Positions 1-10,339 of a DNA stretch of 64,000 nucleotides are shown piece by piece. The stretch is from Blastocladiella emersonii ATCC 22665 (taxonomy: Eukaryota > Blastocladiomycota > Blastocladiomycetes > Blastocladiales > Blastocladiaceae). A program made the translations under genes and the position numbers. Where the stretch lies: positions 1,302,001-1,366,000 of the forward strand of contig JANHCV010000012.1 in NCBI GenBank assembly GCA_025594325.1, read 5' to 3'. Position 1 is the first letter of the stretch; each line of letters opens with the position of its first letter. Below the pieces are notes generated by a model. The model ran no database searches. It was not told the DNA's origin and saw only the letters and a program-made list of their open reading frames with translations.

Positions 1-855
1 TGCAGGCGCAGGCACGGGTGCAGGCGAGGGCGGGGCGGCCTTTTGCGGGGTACGTTTCCGCGGGCTCGGCGGGGGCATGGAGGTGCGCGTTGGCGATACG
101 ACGGGTGCGGGAGCCGCGGGCTCGGCCTTGCGCTTCGGCGGCGGCAGCGCAGCCGCGTCCTCGGCGTCGGGGATGGCCGAGGGCGTCGGCTTCTTCTTCT
201 TGGCGGGGACGGCGAGCGGGGTCTCCTCGTCGCCGAACGAGAGCATGGCGAGGCTGCGCTTGGTGGCCTTGCGGGCCTTGGGCGCGGCGGGTTCCGCTGC
301 CGTTTTGGCGGTGGCGGAGCGGTTCATGGCCGAGATGTCGCGCGGGACAATGTCGTCGAACGGATTCTCGACGATCTCGGCGCCGAGGATCCGCGGCGGG
401 TTGACGGGCCGCTCGGACGCGTCGGTGGGCTGGTCGGCCATATCGAGGACGTTGAACAGCGTGTCGCCGGCCACCCGCCCGAAAATGGTATGGCGGCCCT
501 GCAGCTCGGGGGTCTTGTCGAGGGTGAAGAAGAACTGCGACCCGCCGTCGGCGAGGGCGACGAGGCCGCGGCGCGCGAACCGCAGCCGCTGGTGGGTCTC
601 GACGGGCAGCTTCTCGCCCGAGGCCGACTCGCCGCCATGCCCCGTGCCGGTCGGGTCGCCGCCCTGCAGGATGAAGTTGGGGACGAGGCGGTGGAAGACG
701 GTGTTGTCGTAGTAGCCGTCGAGCGCGAGCTGCACAAAGTTGCGCGCGGCGAGCGGCGACTCGCGCGCCCACAGCTCGATGTCGACGGGCCCGCGCGTCG
801 TCTGCAGGACCACCTTGCCGCGGGTCACGGGCTCGGTGACGTAGCTCGATGACAT
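1..855 (-). CDS. CWC27: Cyclophilin-type spliceosome protein CWC27 (3' end outside window)
   Basis: The frame opens with ATG at 855 and runs to the window edge without a stop, so about 285 N-terminal residues are visible. Residues 1-175 form a cyclophilin fold very close to CWC27/SDCCAG10: an EPxTxGKVxLxTxxG start, FHRLVPNF, GGDPTGTG and GSQFFFTL, then the CWC27-specific continuation NPFDDIVPRDI. The rest is a low-complexity Ala/Pro/Lys tail with basic clusters, as in other CWC27 proteins. In the family the protein belongs to activated spliceosomes (Bact complex) and is usually an inactive isomerase that binds CWC22 and eIF4A3. It is transcribed away from glycogen phosphorylase, sharing a 530-bp divergent promoter. 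No intron is seen in this part. Family assignment is firm; the C-terminus is unseen. Confidence 0.9.
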   Translation of the reverse strand, partial: MSSSYVTEPVTRGKVVLQTTRGPVDIELWARESPLAARNFVQLALDGYYDNTVFHRLVPNFILQGGDPTGTGHGGESASGEKLPVETHQRLRFARRGLVALADGGSQFFFTLDKTPELQGRHTIFGRVAGDTLFNVLDMADQPTDASERPVNPPRILGAEIVENPFDDIVPRDISAMNRSATAKTAAEPAAPKARKATKRSLAMLSFGDEETPLAVPAKKKKPTPSAIPDAEDAAALPPPKRKAEPAAPAPVVSPTRTSMPPPSPRKRTPQKAAPPSPAPVPAPA

Positions 856-1385
856 GGTTCAGCGTTGCATAGCAGGATGGTGGAGAGAGAGGACGGGAAG
901 CGAGCAGCGGGGCGCAAAGAAGCCCGAAAAGCGCGTTGAAACGGTCAGGTGCGCGGCACGTGCGGGCGAGTGACGCGTCGCCCAAGGTTTGCACGGGTCG
1001 GCGCGGGTGCGCGTTGGGCCACGCGTTGCGCCGCCGCGTGCCGCCGCGATAAGGGAGGGCAATCGCCCGTCCCTCTCGGAGCAACGCGAAGACTCGGACG
1101 GCTTTTCTCTCTGCAGCGCGAGATCGCGGCGTGTCTCTCCCACCCACGTTCCCACGCCGCACGCGCTCCCGCCGGCACACCCTGCCCCAACACTTCTCGC
1201 TGCCTGCAACGCGTTCCGAGACCGCCGCGGCCGCCCATCGCGCTCGCTCTCTCCCCGCCCGCCCTCGCTCTTGAACAGTGGGACCCCCCTGCGACGCCGT
1301 CCTCCTCCACGGCCAACCACCAACTGCACTCCACGCAACAACACCACACACGCATCGAACACCACCACCACCACCACCACCCGCC
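856..1385. other. Divergent promoter region CWC27 / glycogen phosphorylase
   Basis: 530 bp between two divergent start codons. Just 5' of the phosphorylase ATG there is a run of CAC triplets (about 1358-1382), probably 5' UTR. Long overlapping open frames exist here but none has family similarity. Confidence 0.5.
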
Positions 1386-3246
1386 ATGTCGCCCATGTCG
1401 CTCCAGTCGACCAAGTTCAAGACGGGCGGCCGGTCCGAGGACGACCTGCGCAACCAGTACAACCACAAGCGGTACGCTGCTTCGCTCCCCAAAAACGACG
1501 CGTCGCCGACCACGCTAACCCCACGAAACCCGCGCGTCTAGCAACTACACGGGCCCGCCGCGCGACCAGCTGTCGCGCGTCAAGCGCGACGTGATCCAGC
1601 TGTGGCAGAAAATGTCGGTTGTGGACCCGAGCGACCTCGAGAACATCCAGCGGTCCATCATCAAGCACGCGACCTCGACGCTGGCCCGCACCGTGTTCAA
1701 CGTCGACAACTTTGCCGCCTACCAGGCCACGGCCCACTCGGTCCGCGACTTCCTCATCGAGCGCTGGAACGTGACCCAGCAGACGCACACGCTCAAGGAC
1801 CCGAAGCGCGTCTACTACATGTCGCTCGAGTTCCTGCTCGGCCGCTCGCTCGACAACGCCCTGCTCAACCTCAAGGTCAAGGAAAAGTACGGCACCGCCC
1901 TGCAGTCGCTCGGCTTCCGCATGGAGGACCTGATCCCCGAGGAGGAGGACGCGGCGCTCGGCAACGGCGGGCTCGGCCGACTCGCCGCCTGCTACATGGA
2001 CTCGCTCGCGTGCCTCGAGTACCCGGCGTGGGGCTACGGCCTGCGCTACACGTACGGCATCTTCAAGCAGCACATTGTCGACGGCCACCAGACTGAGTTC
2101 CCCGACTACTGGCTCAACTACGGCAACCCGTGGGAGGTGCCCCGCCTCGACGTGGTCTACGAGGTGCGCTTCTACGGTCACTGCACCCGCTACACGGACG
2201 CGCTCGGCTCGGAGCGCTGGAAGTGGGAGGGCGGCGACAAGGTGCAGGCCGTGGCCTACGACGTGCCCATCCCGGGCTACAACAACCACACGTGCCTCAA
2301 CATCCGCCTGTGGTCGTCCAAGCCCACCAAGCAGTTCGACCTGTCGTCGTTCAACGCGGGCAACTACGAGAAGTCGGTCGAGGAGCAGCAGCGCGCCGAG
2401 AACATCACGTCGATCCTGTACCCGAACGACAACCACAACATGGGCAAGGAGCTGCGCCTCAAGCAGCAGTACTTCCTGGTGTGCGCCACGCTCAAGGACG
2501 TGATCCGCCGCTTCAAGAAGACCAACCGCCCCTGGGCCGACTTCCCCGACCAGGTGGCGGTCCAGCTCAACGACACGCACCCGACGCTGGCCGCCGTCGA
2601 GCTGCAGCGCCGCCTCGTCGACCTCGAGGGCCTCGAGTGGGACGAGGCCTGGGACGTGGTCACGCGCACCTTCGCCTTCACCAACCACACGGTGCTGCCC
2701 GAGGCGCTCGAGACGTGGCCCGTGCCGCTGCTCACGGAGCTGCTGCCGCGCCACATGGCCATCATCTTCGACATCAACCTCTACTTCCTGCAGCAGGTCG
2801 AGAAAAAGTTCCCCAACGACCGCGACCGCCTGCGCCGCATGTCCATCATCGAGGAGACGACGCCGCAGCGCGTGCGCATGGCGCACCTCGCCGTGATCGC
2901 GTCGCACACGGTCAACGGCGTGGCGGCGCTGCACTCGGCGCTCGTCAAGTCGCTCATCTTCAAGGACTTTGCCGAGTTCTTCGGCGACGCCAAGTTCACC
3001 AACGTGACCAACGGCATCACGCCGCGCCGCTGGCTCAACCAGGCCAACCCGCCGCTCGCCGCGCTCATCACGCAGCTCATTGGCGGCGGGTGGCACAAGG
3101 ACCTCGGCGAGCTCAAGAAGCTGGCCAAGTTCGCCGACGACGCCAAGGTGCAGGAGCAGTGGCGCGCCGTCAAGCTGCACAACAAGCAGCGCCTCGCCGA
3201 GCTGATCCACCGCCAGTCGGGGCTCACGGTCTCGCCCGACGCGCTC

Positions 3247-3291
<45 letters not shown>

Positions 3292-4230
3292 ATGAACATT
3301 TTGGGCGTGATCCACCGCTACTTCTCGCTCAAGCGCATGACGGAGCAGCAGCGCCAGCGCGACGTGGTGCCGCGCGTCGTGGTCTTCGGCGGCAAGGCGG
3401 CGCCCGGGTACTACATGGCCAAGCTCGTGATCCTGCTCATCAACAACGTGGCCAAGGTGGTCAACAACGACCCCGAGGTGAACAAGTACCTGCAGGTGTC
3501 GTTCATCTACGACTACAACGTGTCGCTCGCCGAGATCATTGTGCCCGCGTCGGACATTTCGCAGCACATCTCGACGGCGGGCACCGAGGCGTCGGGCACG
3601 TCCAACATGAAGTTTGTCCTCAACGGCGGCCTGATTGTCGGCACGGTCGACGGCGCCAACATCGAGATTGGCGACGAGATCGGCAAGGACAACATCTACT
3701 TTTTCGGCGCGCTCGCGCACGAGGTCGAGGACATTCGCCACGCGCAGCGGTACCGCCAGGTCAAGATGGACCCCAAGCTCGAGGCGGTGCTGGCCGTGAT
3801 CTCGTCGGGCCAGTTCGACACGGAGCCGCCCGCGGCCACGGTCACGGGCACGGTCCACGGGCCCGCGGGGACCCCCTCGGCTTCGCCGTCGCCCACCATG
3901 TTCCTGACGGGGCCGGGTACCCAGGTGGTGGCGCCGCCGACGACCAAGCAGTTTGGCCCGCTGATCCAGACGCTGACGACGGGCGGCGACTTCTACCTCC
4001 TGTCGCACGACTTCTCGGCGTACCTCGACGCGCTCGCCAAGGCCGACGCCGAGTTCCGCGACACCAAGCTGTGGACGCGCAAGTCGATCCTCGCCACGGC
4101 CGGCATGGGCCACTTCTCGTCGGACCGGTCGGTCGCCGAGTACGCGCGCCGCATCTGGCACATTGAGCCGTGCCCGATGGAGGCGCCCGAGACGGTGGCG
4201 TCGCAGCTGGCCGCGGGCGACGACGAGTAG
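1386..4230 (+). CDS. GPH1: Glycogen phosphorylase
   Basis: Two exons, 1386-1471 and 1542-4230, joined by a 70-nt intron (GTACGC...CTAG), give 924 residues. The enzyme releases glucose-1-phosphate from glycogen in the cytosol. Family marks are the LGNGGLGRLAACYMDSLA block, YGLRYTYG, the GNPWE motif, and the pyridoxal-phosphate loop EASGTSNMKF, whose lysine is residue 719. The first exon encodes the short N-terminal tail that in fungal and animal enzymes carries the phosphorylation site; a Ser lies in GGRSEDD near residue 17 but its role is only inferred. Unusual is a Pro/Thr/Ala-rich insert of about 40 residues (roughly 792-833) just before the C-terminal FYLLSHDF segment. The start was chosen because only this ATG splices in phase into the conserved frame. 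It converges on HIS1 with 108 bp between stops. Confidence 0.95.
1472..1541 (+). other. Intron 1 of glycogen phosphorylase
   Basis: 70-nt intron with GTACGC donor, a CTAAC branch-like sequence and a TAG acceptor. It splits an Arg codon (CG/C) and restores the frame. It is typical of the window, where most donors read GTACG. Confidence 0.85.
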
Positions 4231-4338
4231 GCGTTCGGTTGGTCGCTGGTGCGCGACGAGGTGATGGTTTTGTTCGGTCGATGGCAAGCGAGAGTTTGTG
4301 AATGCATGCAAGTTTTCTGTGTTTATTTCGATCCACTA

Positions 4339-5238
4339 CTACTCGCGGCAATTGGAGATGTTGAAGACGAGAATGTCGGTGGCGCCGATCGCCTCGAGCT
4401 GGTCGAGGATCTCGGCCACGTCCTTTTTCGCGACCATGACCGAGACCGCGCACCAGTCGCCGTTATCGAGCGGGGCGACGGTCGGCGCCTTGCGGCCGGG
4501 CGTGATCTTGAACGCGGTGGCGAGGTTGGCGCGCGCCACGTTGTAGTTGCAGTACACGTACCGCCCCGCCAAGATCACGCCGCGGATCCGGGACACGATC
4601 TTGGCGGCGACGTCGGCGTGCGCGCGCCGCTTGTTGGCGACCAGCACCGCCTGCGACTTGACGAGCGTGTGGATCCGCGTGAGCCCCGCGGCGCGCATCG
4701 TCTCGCCGCTCTCGACCAGGTCGACGATCGCGTCGGCCAGCCCGAGCGCGCACGCCGCCTCGACGGAGCCCGACACGAACGAGATCTTGGTCGTGGTCCC
4801 GAGCTCGGCGTCGAGCGGGCCAAAGTACGACGCGGCGAGGTTCTCGAACGACGTCACGATCCGCTTGCCCGCGAGCGCGCGCGGGTCCGTCACGCCGGAC
4901 GCCTCGGGGACCTGGATGCACAGGTCGCACGCGCCGAACCCGAGCTGCAGCACCTCGTCGACGTCGGCGTTGGCCTCGGCGACCACGTCCTGGCCCGTGA
5001 TGCCCAGGTCGACGATGCCGTCCGACACGAACTTGGGGATGTCCGCGGCGGGCAGGAACACGAGCGCCACGTTCTGGTTCGTCGACAGCGCGATGTCGAG
5101 CCGGTTCTTGCGGTGGAACTGGATGTCGGCGCCCGCGAGAAGGTGCAGGGACTTGTCGCACAGCCGGCCCTTCTTGGGGACCGCCAGGATCAGGCGCGAG
5201 GACATCTCGGCCTGTGCCATGCGCAGGAAGTCGGCCAT
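4339..5238 (-). CDS. HIS1: ATP phosphoribosyltransferase (histidine biosynthesis step 1)
   Basis: 299 residues, no intron. The enzyme condenses ATP with PRPP, the committed, histidine-inhibited step of histidine synthesis. Visible family features are the N-terminal AVPKKGRL, DLGITGQD, the PRPP-binding-type SGSVEAA and DAIVDLVESG, and a C-terminal regulatory (ACT-like) domain of about 75 residues ending in VFNISNCRE, so it is the long, hexameric HisG-L type found in fungi. The open frame extends 46 codons upstream without similarity; the ATG at 5238 is preferred because it has A at -3 and starts at the family's usual N-terminus. It converges with glycogen phosphorylase. Confidence 0.95.
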   Translation of the reverse strand: MADFLRMAQAEMSSRLILAVPKKGRLCDKSLHLLAGADIQFHRKNRLDIALSTNQNVALVFLPAADIPKFVSDGIVDLGITGQDVVAEANADVDEVLQLGFGACDLCIQVPEASGVTDPRALAGKRIVTSFENLAASYFGPLDAELGTTTKISFVSGSVEAACALGLADAIVDLVESGETMRAAGLTRIHTLVKSQAVLVANKRRAHADVAAKIVSRIRGVILAGRYVYCNYNVARANLATAFKITPGRKAPTVAPLDNGDWCAVSVMVAKKDVAEILDQLEAIGATDILVFNISNCRE

Positions 5239-6239
5239 CTTTGGTTGTGTTGTTACGTTGCAATGAGTGCGGAGGGGGTTGCGGGAGCGAGAGATGGGGT
5301 CGAGGGACTCGCGCGGGTTTTGTACCGCTGCGAACCGCGGCCGCGGCCGTGAGCGCTCCCCCCGCCGTCGAATCACGCGGCACGATGACTCGGCCCAGCC
5401 GCCGACTCACGCCCATCGCGCCATCGTCGTCGAGCAACGTGGCTGGAGGGGGGGCGGGTCCCTAGGCTCGGGCGTAGGTTGGTCCCTGTGGTCGGCAGCC
5501 GGCCGGCCGAGCGTGCTTACGCGCGCACTCCGAAACGCCGGCCCGGCGCACCGGGGCCTCCTCGCTCGCCGCGCGGATCGGCAGGCGGCACGCCCAGAAC
5601 CCCGATCGCGTCGCGCGAGGCTTCGAGATGGCGACGAGAACGGGCTCACATGTCGGTACCGGGGCAAGTCGCGAGTGAAGGGCGCGCGGGGTGGTGTGCG
5701 ACGGGCACGCGGGGATCGACCGGGGCGCGGGCGAACACCGATGCGAGAGGGCTCCGGGGCCCCACAACCTGCGGCAGGGGGATCACTGGCGCGAGGTTAG
5801 CGTTGCGAAGAAGTCGGGGCTTGAGAGGGGCGGAGGGAACCAGTCGGGCGCCGAGTGTCTCGCGCGGCGTCTCGCAGCCACCACGTGAGCGATCACATGA
5901 TAAACCGACGCGTCCAACACGCCTCATCTCTGAGGTGCGTTTCAAGCTAAAGAACCGTCCACATTTTCATGGGGTGTCCGTTGTGTTAAAGCCATTCCGT
6001 TACGTTGTCCGGGTTGAACGCGACTAAGTGCCTGAACGAGTGCGTTGGAGCGGGAACCCAGACTCGTGGAGCCACCATCGTACCGCCTCGGTCCGGCGCG
6101 CAGTGCTTCACCATTGATCCACGTTCCGACACGCGTCGCCGAGCCACTATCGTTTGACCCACACTCAAAAAAACGGATGATTTGAATGACTAAACAACGA
6201 GTCCGAGGAACGTAAATCGTGAACAAAAACATGAATCGA
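5239..6239. other. Intergenic, 5' of HIS1, carries direct repeat copy 1
   Basis: About 1 kb without a supportable gene. The first 600 bp are GC-rich with only shadow open frames. From about 5.9 kb base composition becomes more AT-rich. A 60-bp repeat at 5853-5912 recurs beyond the ankyrin gene at 7611-7669. Confidence 0.5.
5853..5912 (+). repeat. Direct repeat DR1 (CACGTGAGCGATCACATGATAAA type)
   Basis: About 60 bp, near-identical to 7611-7669 in the same orientation. Shared core: GTCTCGCGCGGCGTCTC, then CACGTGAGCGATCACATGAT followed by AAA and CGACGCG/CAACGCG. The pair brackets the ankyrin gene. Confidence 0.8.
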
Positions 6240-7226
6240 TTACAGCTTAATGGGATACCCGTAGTTTGCGAAGCGCGAGTACACTTCGCGACTGTTCCCA
6301 TGGTGGCTAAACGCCTCCTTGGTGTACTTGATAGGGTGTCCAGACTTGAACCAAAGATCGAGAATCGCCCAGTGGCCGTTCATGGCCGCGCTATCCAGCG
6401 CTGACTCGGTATACTTGACCGGAAGATCAGACTCGTAGAGCCAGTAACGGACGACCTCTGTCCTTCCATACGCGCAAGCCATCCCGAGTGCAAACTCAGA
6501 GTAACGGACGGCCATTGGAAAATGTTTGAGAATCCACTTGATCACGTTGAGGTGGCCGGCTGTGCTGGCGTGATCGAGATTTCTGATGCTAGTCACGGCA
6601 TTACAGCAAGCCAATTCCGTGCTGTCGCGCCGGAGAAGCGCCTGGCGATGCAGTGCTGCGAGATCAAGATTACAGTCCTTGTCAAAGGCGCTCGAAAACG
6701 CGTAGCGGGTCCAGACGTCGAGCAGGTCGGTGCGTCCGATTCGAGCGGCATCGTGCGGAATTTCTTGGACGTGGGCCTTGGTCAGAGGGCGCGGAGGCGG
6801 CTGGCGATAGAAAAAGTGCTCGAGGATTCCAACCTGCCCCGTAGAGTAGAGCAAATAAAGTACATAGGGCGCCGAACAACACGCAGGCAGCCGTTCTAAC
6901 TTGTAGTAACGGGCAAACAGGTTAAAGCGATCAACTCGGTCTTCGGCAATGATGTGAAAAAGCGTGGTCCCAGGCATCCGCCCGAAGACAAAGCGGCGCA
7001 GCTGGTGGAGTTCTGGGGCAACACGGAGATAGGCATGAAGCTCCTGTGCGAGGGCGTTCCACTTGCTCGGCCAGCACCGACGCTTCGCTTCAAAGATATT
7101 CATGTTTCTGTTGAAGCGCATCGTCTGGAAGCAGTAAAAAGGCCAACCGCGACCAGCAGCCAAGGCGGCCGCGAAGAGCAGGATCTCCTCGAGAATGTCA
7201 AGAGGCAGAAACATGCGTGGATGCAT
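6240..7226 (-). CDS. Ankyrin-repeat-like protein with F-box-like N-terminus
   Basis: 328 residues from ATG at 7226 (A at -3); the frame stays open upstream to 7505 but without similarity, so the start is the first one that gives a compact protein. The N-terminus MFLPLDILEEILLFAAALA resembles the first helix of an F-box-like segment. The C-terminal 110 residues are degenerate ankyrin-type repeats of about 33 residues, each with a G(H/R)xxVxxW core followed by LPxKY or HPIKY. Such proteins are often ubiquitin-ligase adaptors, but that role is inferred here. It lies alone in a lower-GC stretch, flanked by direct repeats, with no intron. No single orthologue is recognised; expanded, lineage-specific families of this kind are common in fungi. 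Confidence 0.7.
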   Translation of the reverse strand: MHPRMFLPLDILEEILLFAAALAAGRGWPFYCFQTMRFNRNMNIFEAKRRCWPSKWNALAQELHAYLRVAPELHQLRRFVFGRMPGTTLFHIIAEDRVDRFNLFARYYKLERLPACCSAPYVLYLLYSTGQVGILEHFFYRQPPPRPLTKAHVQEIPHDAARIGRTDLLDVWTRYAFSSAFDKDCNLDLAALHRQALLRRDSTELACCNAVTSIRNLDHASTAGHLNVIKWILKHFPMAVRYSEFALGMACAYGRTEVVRYWLYESDLPVKYTESALDSAAMNGHWAILDLWFKSGHPIKYTKEAFSHHGNSREVYSRFANYGYPIKL

Positions 7227-7494
7227 GATAAGGGGCAAGAGTTGTTGCTGTGTTTGAGTTCGCCGAGAGAAAGGGAGCAAGGGGTTGGGCCGAGGCGAAG
7301 GGGTACATTGTTGCGTTCCAGAGGAACACAGCGCGTGAGGTGTACCGAGTAGCTGAGCGTCGATACGTTTAGAGGAGACGAGGTGGCACGAGGCCGAGAC
7401 AATTGAGAACTCATCATATCCGTGGAGCTGAGCCAAACGAGAGAGGGAGCAACTCTCTCGGCTGTTCCGAAGAAAAGGGAGGGGAGAGGCGGAC

Positions 7495-7575
7495 ACGCGC
7501 GTCACGTGGCCTGGATCAGTGGCGCAATCACCGACCCGCTTTCACTTCACCACACCCGCGGGTCAGGAAATAACA
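7495..7575 (+). repeat. Dispersed repeat R1 (GTCACGTGG...GTCAGGAAATAAC)
   Basis: About 75-80 bp closely matching 44603-44683 in the same orientation: both read GCGTCACGTGG or ACGTCACGTGG, then GATCAGTGGCGCA, CGCTTTC, ACCCGCG and GTCAGGAAATAAC. A third, inverted and more diverged copy lies at 47049-47108. Confidence 0.75.
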
Positions 7576-7610
7576 TACATACATGCAGTGCTCGGCGTGG
7601 CCAGTCGGCT

Positions 7611-7669
7611 CGTGTCTCGCGCGGCGTCTCTCAGGCACCACGTGAGCGATCACATGATAAATCAACGCG
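7611..7669 (+). repeat. Direct repeat DR2
   Basis: Second copy of the 60-bp repeat at 5853-5912, same orientation, with a few substitutions and one short indel. Contains CACGTG at 7639-7644. Confidence 0.8.
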
Positions 7670-7949
7670 ACTCGCGTAAGTTTACTCGCGCGCACTTATT
7701 TAATTCGAGCTACCGCCGTTAATTGCTGCTAGGGTAACCGGAGAGATAAAACTGCGCATGCATTTCGCTGGCGGATGACCGCGCTGTCGCACTTGAGGCG
7801 TGACTGCACTCCACGAAATGCGGCTCTGCCATGGCTTCCGACTGGCGGAGGAGCGGCAGCCGCCCTTGCTGTGGACCTCCCACAACATTTCCGCTCTAAT
7901 TCGGCTCCCGCCTCCATCACAGACCTCGTAGCACAGTCGCGAACCCGCG

Positions 7950-8753
7950 ATGTTCCCAGTAAATAGCCTAGAGCGTTTTGAGGACTTGGACCACGTACGT
8001 TATCGCCGTCTGTGCGCGTTTCCAGTGGCCTTGAGTCGTCTCCTTCGCACAAGCTTCCAGCGGCGCTGGCTGAGCATGGGATTCGGGCGGTGCTCCCTTC
8101 AGCCTGCTGCGGAAGCATCCGAAGACGAAAGTGTGTACGTCGTGCATATACCAACCACGGTTGAGCAAGAGGTTGTGCTCAAGGTCGTGATGGAGGCGGC
8201 GGCCAAAGCCAAGGAGGCCCTGCAATTTTGCCAAGTTCAGATAGAGACGCGTTTGTTCTCCTCACTGGCGCAAAACAAATTCTTTGACCCATCAACTCGG
8301 CAATCACGACGTGTCGGAACTTCAACAACGTGAGAGAATGGTGAATTCATCTGACAAGGAAACGGTGGTTGTCCTCGTTGTTGATGCCGCACCACAGTGT
8401 TGGGCTTGTGGACGAATGGATGAAGACATCCCAGAGGATGTCACCCTAGATGCGCCTGCAGCGGCTGACAATAATGAAAGTGGCGATGACGATGGTACGT
8501 CAAATCTGGTTACAGAATTGGTTTTGCTTCCCGCACTCCGCTTGTAGCCGGCTGGGCCAGCAAGCTTGGACAAATGACCCCACTTCACGTGTTGGCATAC
8601 GCATTTACAGGGCGGAGTAGTATTATTGTTTCGTTTCACGTGCAACCAATCGCCCACCGCTTGTCAGTGAATGTTATTGACCTCTTTCTTGGCGTTCTTG
8701 GTGTATATGTGATTTCAGTGCCTTGCGCAGCGTATTTGCTCCGAAACAAATGA
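7950..8753 (+). pseudogene. Two-TM family copy A, broken by a 2-nt deletion
   Basis: Three parts of a family shared with 9319-10130 and the intact gene at 44778-45545 are visible. Exon 1 (7950-7994) encodes a 15-residue leader ending EDLDH before a GTACGT donor. The middle part reads PAALAEHGIRAVL in one frame, then jumps to PAAEASEDES...VLKVVMEAAAKAK; against the intact copy two C residues are missing near 8090, which breaks the frame. A later exon with SSDKETVVVLVVDAAP joins through a good GTACGT...TAG intron (about 8492-8549) to a C-terminal exon with two hydrophobic segments ending YLLRNK and TGA at 8753. The first intron has shrunk to about 31 nt. Function unknown. Confidence 0.6.
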
Positions 8754-9318
8754 TATTTATTAGTTAACAGCTTTCAGTTTCTTCCTTAAACGAAGCCAAC
8801 CTTCTTTTAGAGCCACTCGCGTGCGCAAAGGCGCCAAAGTCAGCGATTCGCCATGAGTGGCGTTGTAGCCGCGCGAAGGCTGGTGCGAGTTGCCCAGTCA
8901 ACTTGGTTCAGGTTTTTCGGTTAAGGTTTTGCCGCACACGTTACAGAAACTACAAGCATGGATGGAGGCAGGCGTATGACTCGACCGACCGCGCGAGTTG
9001 AAACGGTGGTGCATTTCACGACGCGTTGCGCCACACACGTGCCCCATCTCCTCAGAGCGATGCTTTCGTCGTGCGCCGCTCCGTCAATAGTTTTCCCTCG
9101 CGCGGCAGCACAGCGAAATATCGCATTGGGTTAATCGAGGCACTCTACATGAAAACATAACTGGTCGGAAGGCTTGGCGGTAGCGGGTCGCGGGTGGTCA
9201 GTTATTTTCGAGCGCCAGGTGAGTGCGGCTCAGCTGCCCTTGCAATAAAACGGCTTGCGGACTAGTTTTGCTCCCTTTCTGCCCCAACCCCATCCCATAG
9301 CACCGAAGCAAACCCTTA
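8754..9318. other. Intergenic between two-TM family copies A and B
   Basis: 565 bp, comparatively AT-rich. Only short open frames; nothing recognised. Confidence 0.4.
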
Positions 9319-10130
9319 ATGGCTTCTATCTCTAACCTCATGCATAGCGAAACTGTTGACCGCGTAAGTCACCGCCTCGTTTCGTCACAAGTCGTCATCG
9401 CTGACTCTTCCCATCGTCGGCAGAAAGTCCACTCTTCTAGTACTCTAAGGATCTCACATGTCATTGTTGTCGACATCGATGAGTCGCCAACATTTTCGCC
9501 TTCGCGCAAAGTCCTGACCGCTCTAAGTAAGCATGGAATTCGGGTTATGCCTTCACTTCAACAGCCTGGCGCAGATAATGAGAAGATCTACGTCGCGTAG
9601 AGTCCGGTCACGCTTGAGCAGAATGACGTGCTCAAGATTGTGATGGCGGCGGCAACCGAAGCCAAACTGGGGCTTCGGCTCGCCCATTACATGCAACTTG
9701 GCCAGGACAATGCTCGCAAAGACGAGCAGTGTTTGATCTCGCCACTGGCTCCAGGTTCGCCTTTCGCCAAGGACAACTGAAAAAAGCTTGTCATCCAACG
9801 AGCCAGTCTTTGTGGTCTTTGTCCAGGCCGCGCCATCCGGTACGGTGCAACCCGCTCGAAACGTAGCGACGTTGTGACTAACCAAACAACACAGTTTCTG
9901 CCGTTCAGGAGTTGCTTGGTCTGCCGTTTCCATTCCGTGCAGCTCTGTTTCTCTTCGTCCTGATTGGTGTGGTTTACTTCTTCGCGTATACCTTGATGAC
10001 TTACGGGGAAATCCTCTCCAAGCTGTCGCATATCCCCTTCAACGGCCTTGCCATTCTTGGCTTGTTTCATATCCTGATATTTTTTTTCCGGGTGGCAAAT
10101 TGGCTAGTACCCTACGAACATGCAATTTAG
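9319..10130 (+). pseudogene. Two-TM family copy B, broken by an in-frame TAG
   Basis: Exon 1 (9319-9363) encodes a 15-residue leader ending ETVDR, followed by a 60-nt intron with GTAAGT donor and CAG acceptor (9364-9423). The next exon reads SPSRKVLTALSKHGIRVMPSLQQ, aligning with the intact copy at 45 kb, but the Gln codon after YVA is TAG at 9598-9600; downstream the same frame continues SPVTLEQNDVLKIVMAAATEAK. Further on SSNEPVFVVFVQAAPS matches the third block of copy A. The end (about 9930-10130) encodes two hydrophobic segments with EIxxxLS, PF and GL spaced as in the other copies. A single nonsense change makes this a young pseudogene, unless the stop is recoded or an assembly error. 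Confidence 0.6.
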
Positions 10131-10339
10131 TCTCTTTCGTTCTCAGTCATGCTGGTCTAGGTTAGCGACCAGGTGTCAGCGGCAGAGATGATCAAGTATG
10201 CGACATGGCGACCTCTTCCGCCGCCCTACAGCTTCACGCGATTACGAGTGTGGGTCACCTACTTCCCAAGTCAATCCAGCGCTATCGATTGAAGCACTTT
10301 GAATAAAACTGGATGTATCAAAAACGCTGGACTGACAAC

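Larger units (their letters stand above)
7227..7949. other. Intergenic with two short dispersed repeats
   Basis: Upstream region of the ankyrin gene. It contains repeat R1 (7495-7575; copies at 44603-44683 and, inverted, at 47049-47108) and direct repeat copy 2 (7611-7669). No gene seen. Confidence 0.5.

Noticed and set aside
1417-4311. 964-codon open frame opposite glycogen phosphorylase
   Set aside because: Antisense shadow of a GC-rich gene (many Arg/Val/His/Leu, no similarity); the + strand gene is certain.
7495-10300. Search for an inverted partner of R1 that would close a second element around copies A and B
   Set aside because: No convincing inverted copy found between 7.6 and 10.3 kb by eye.
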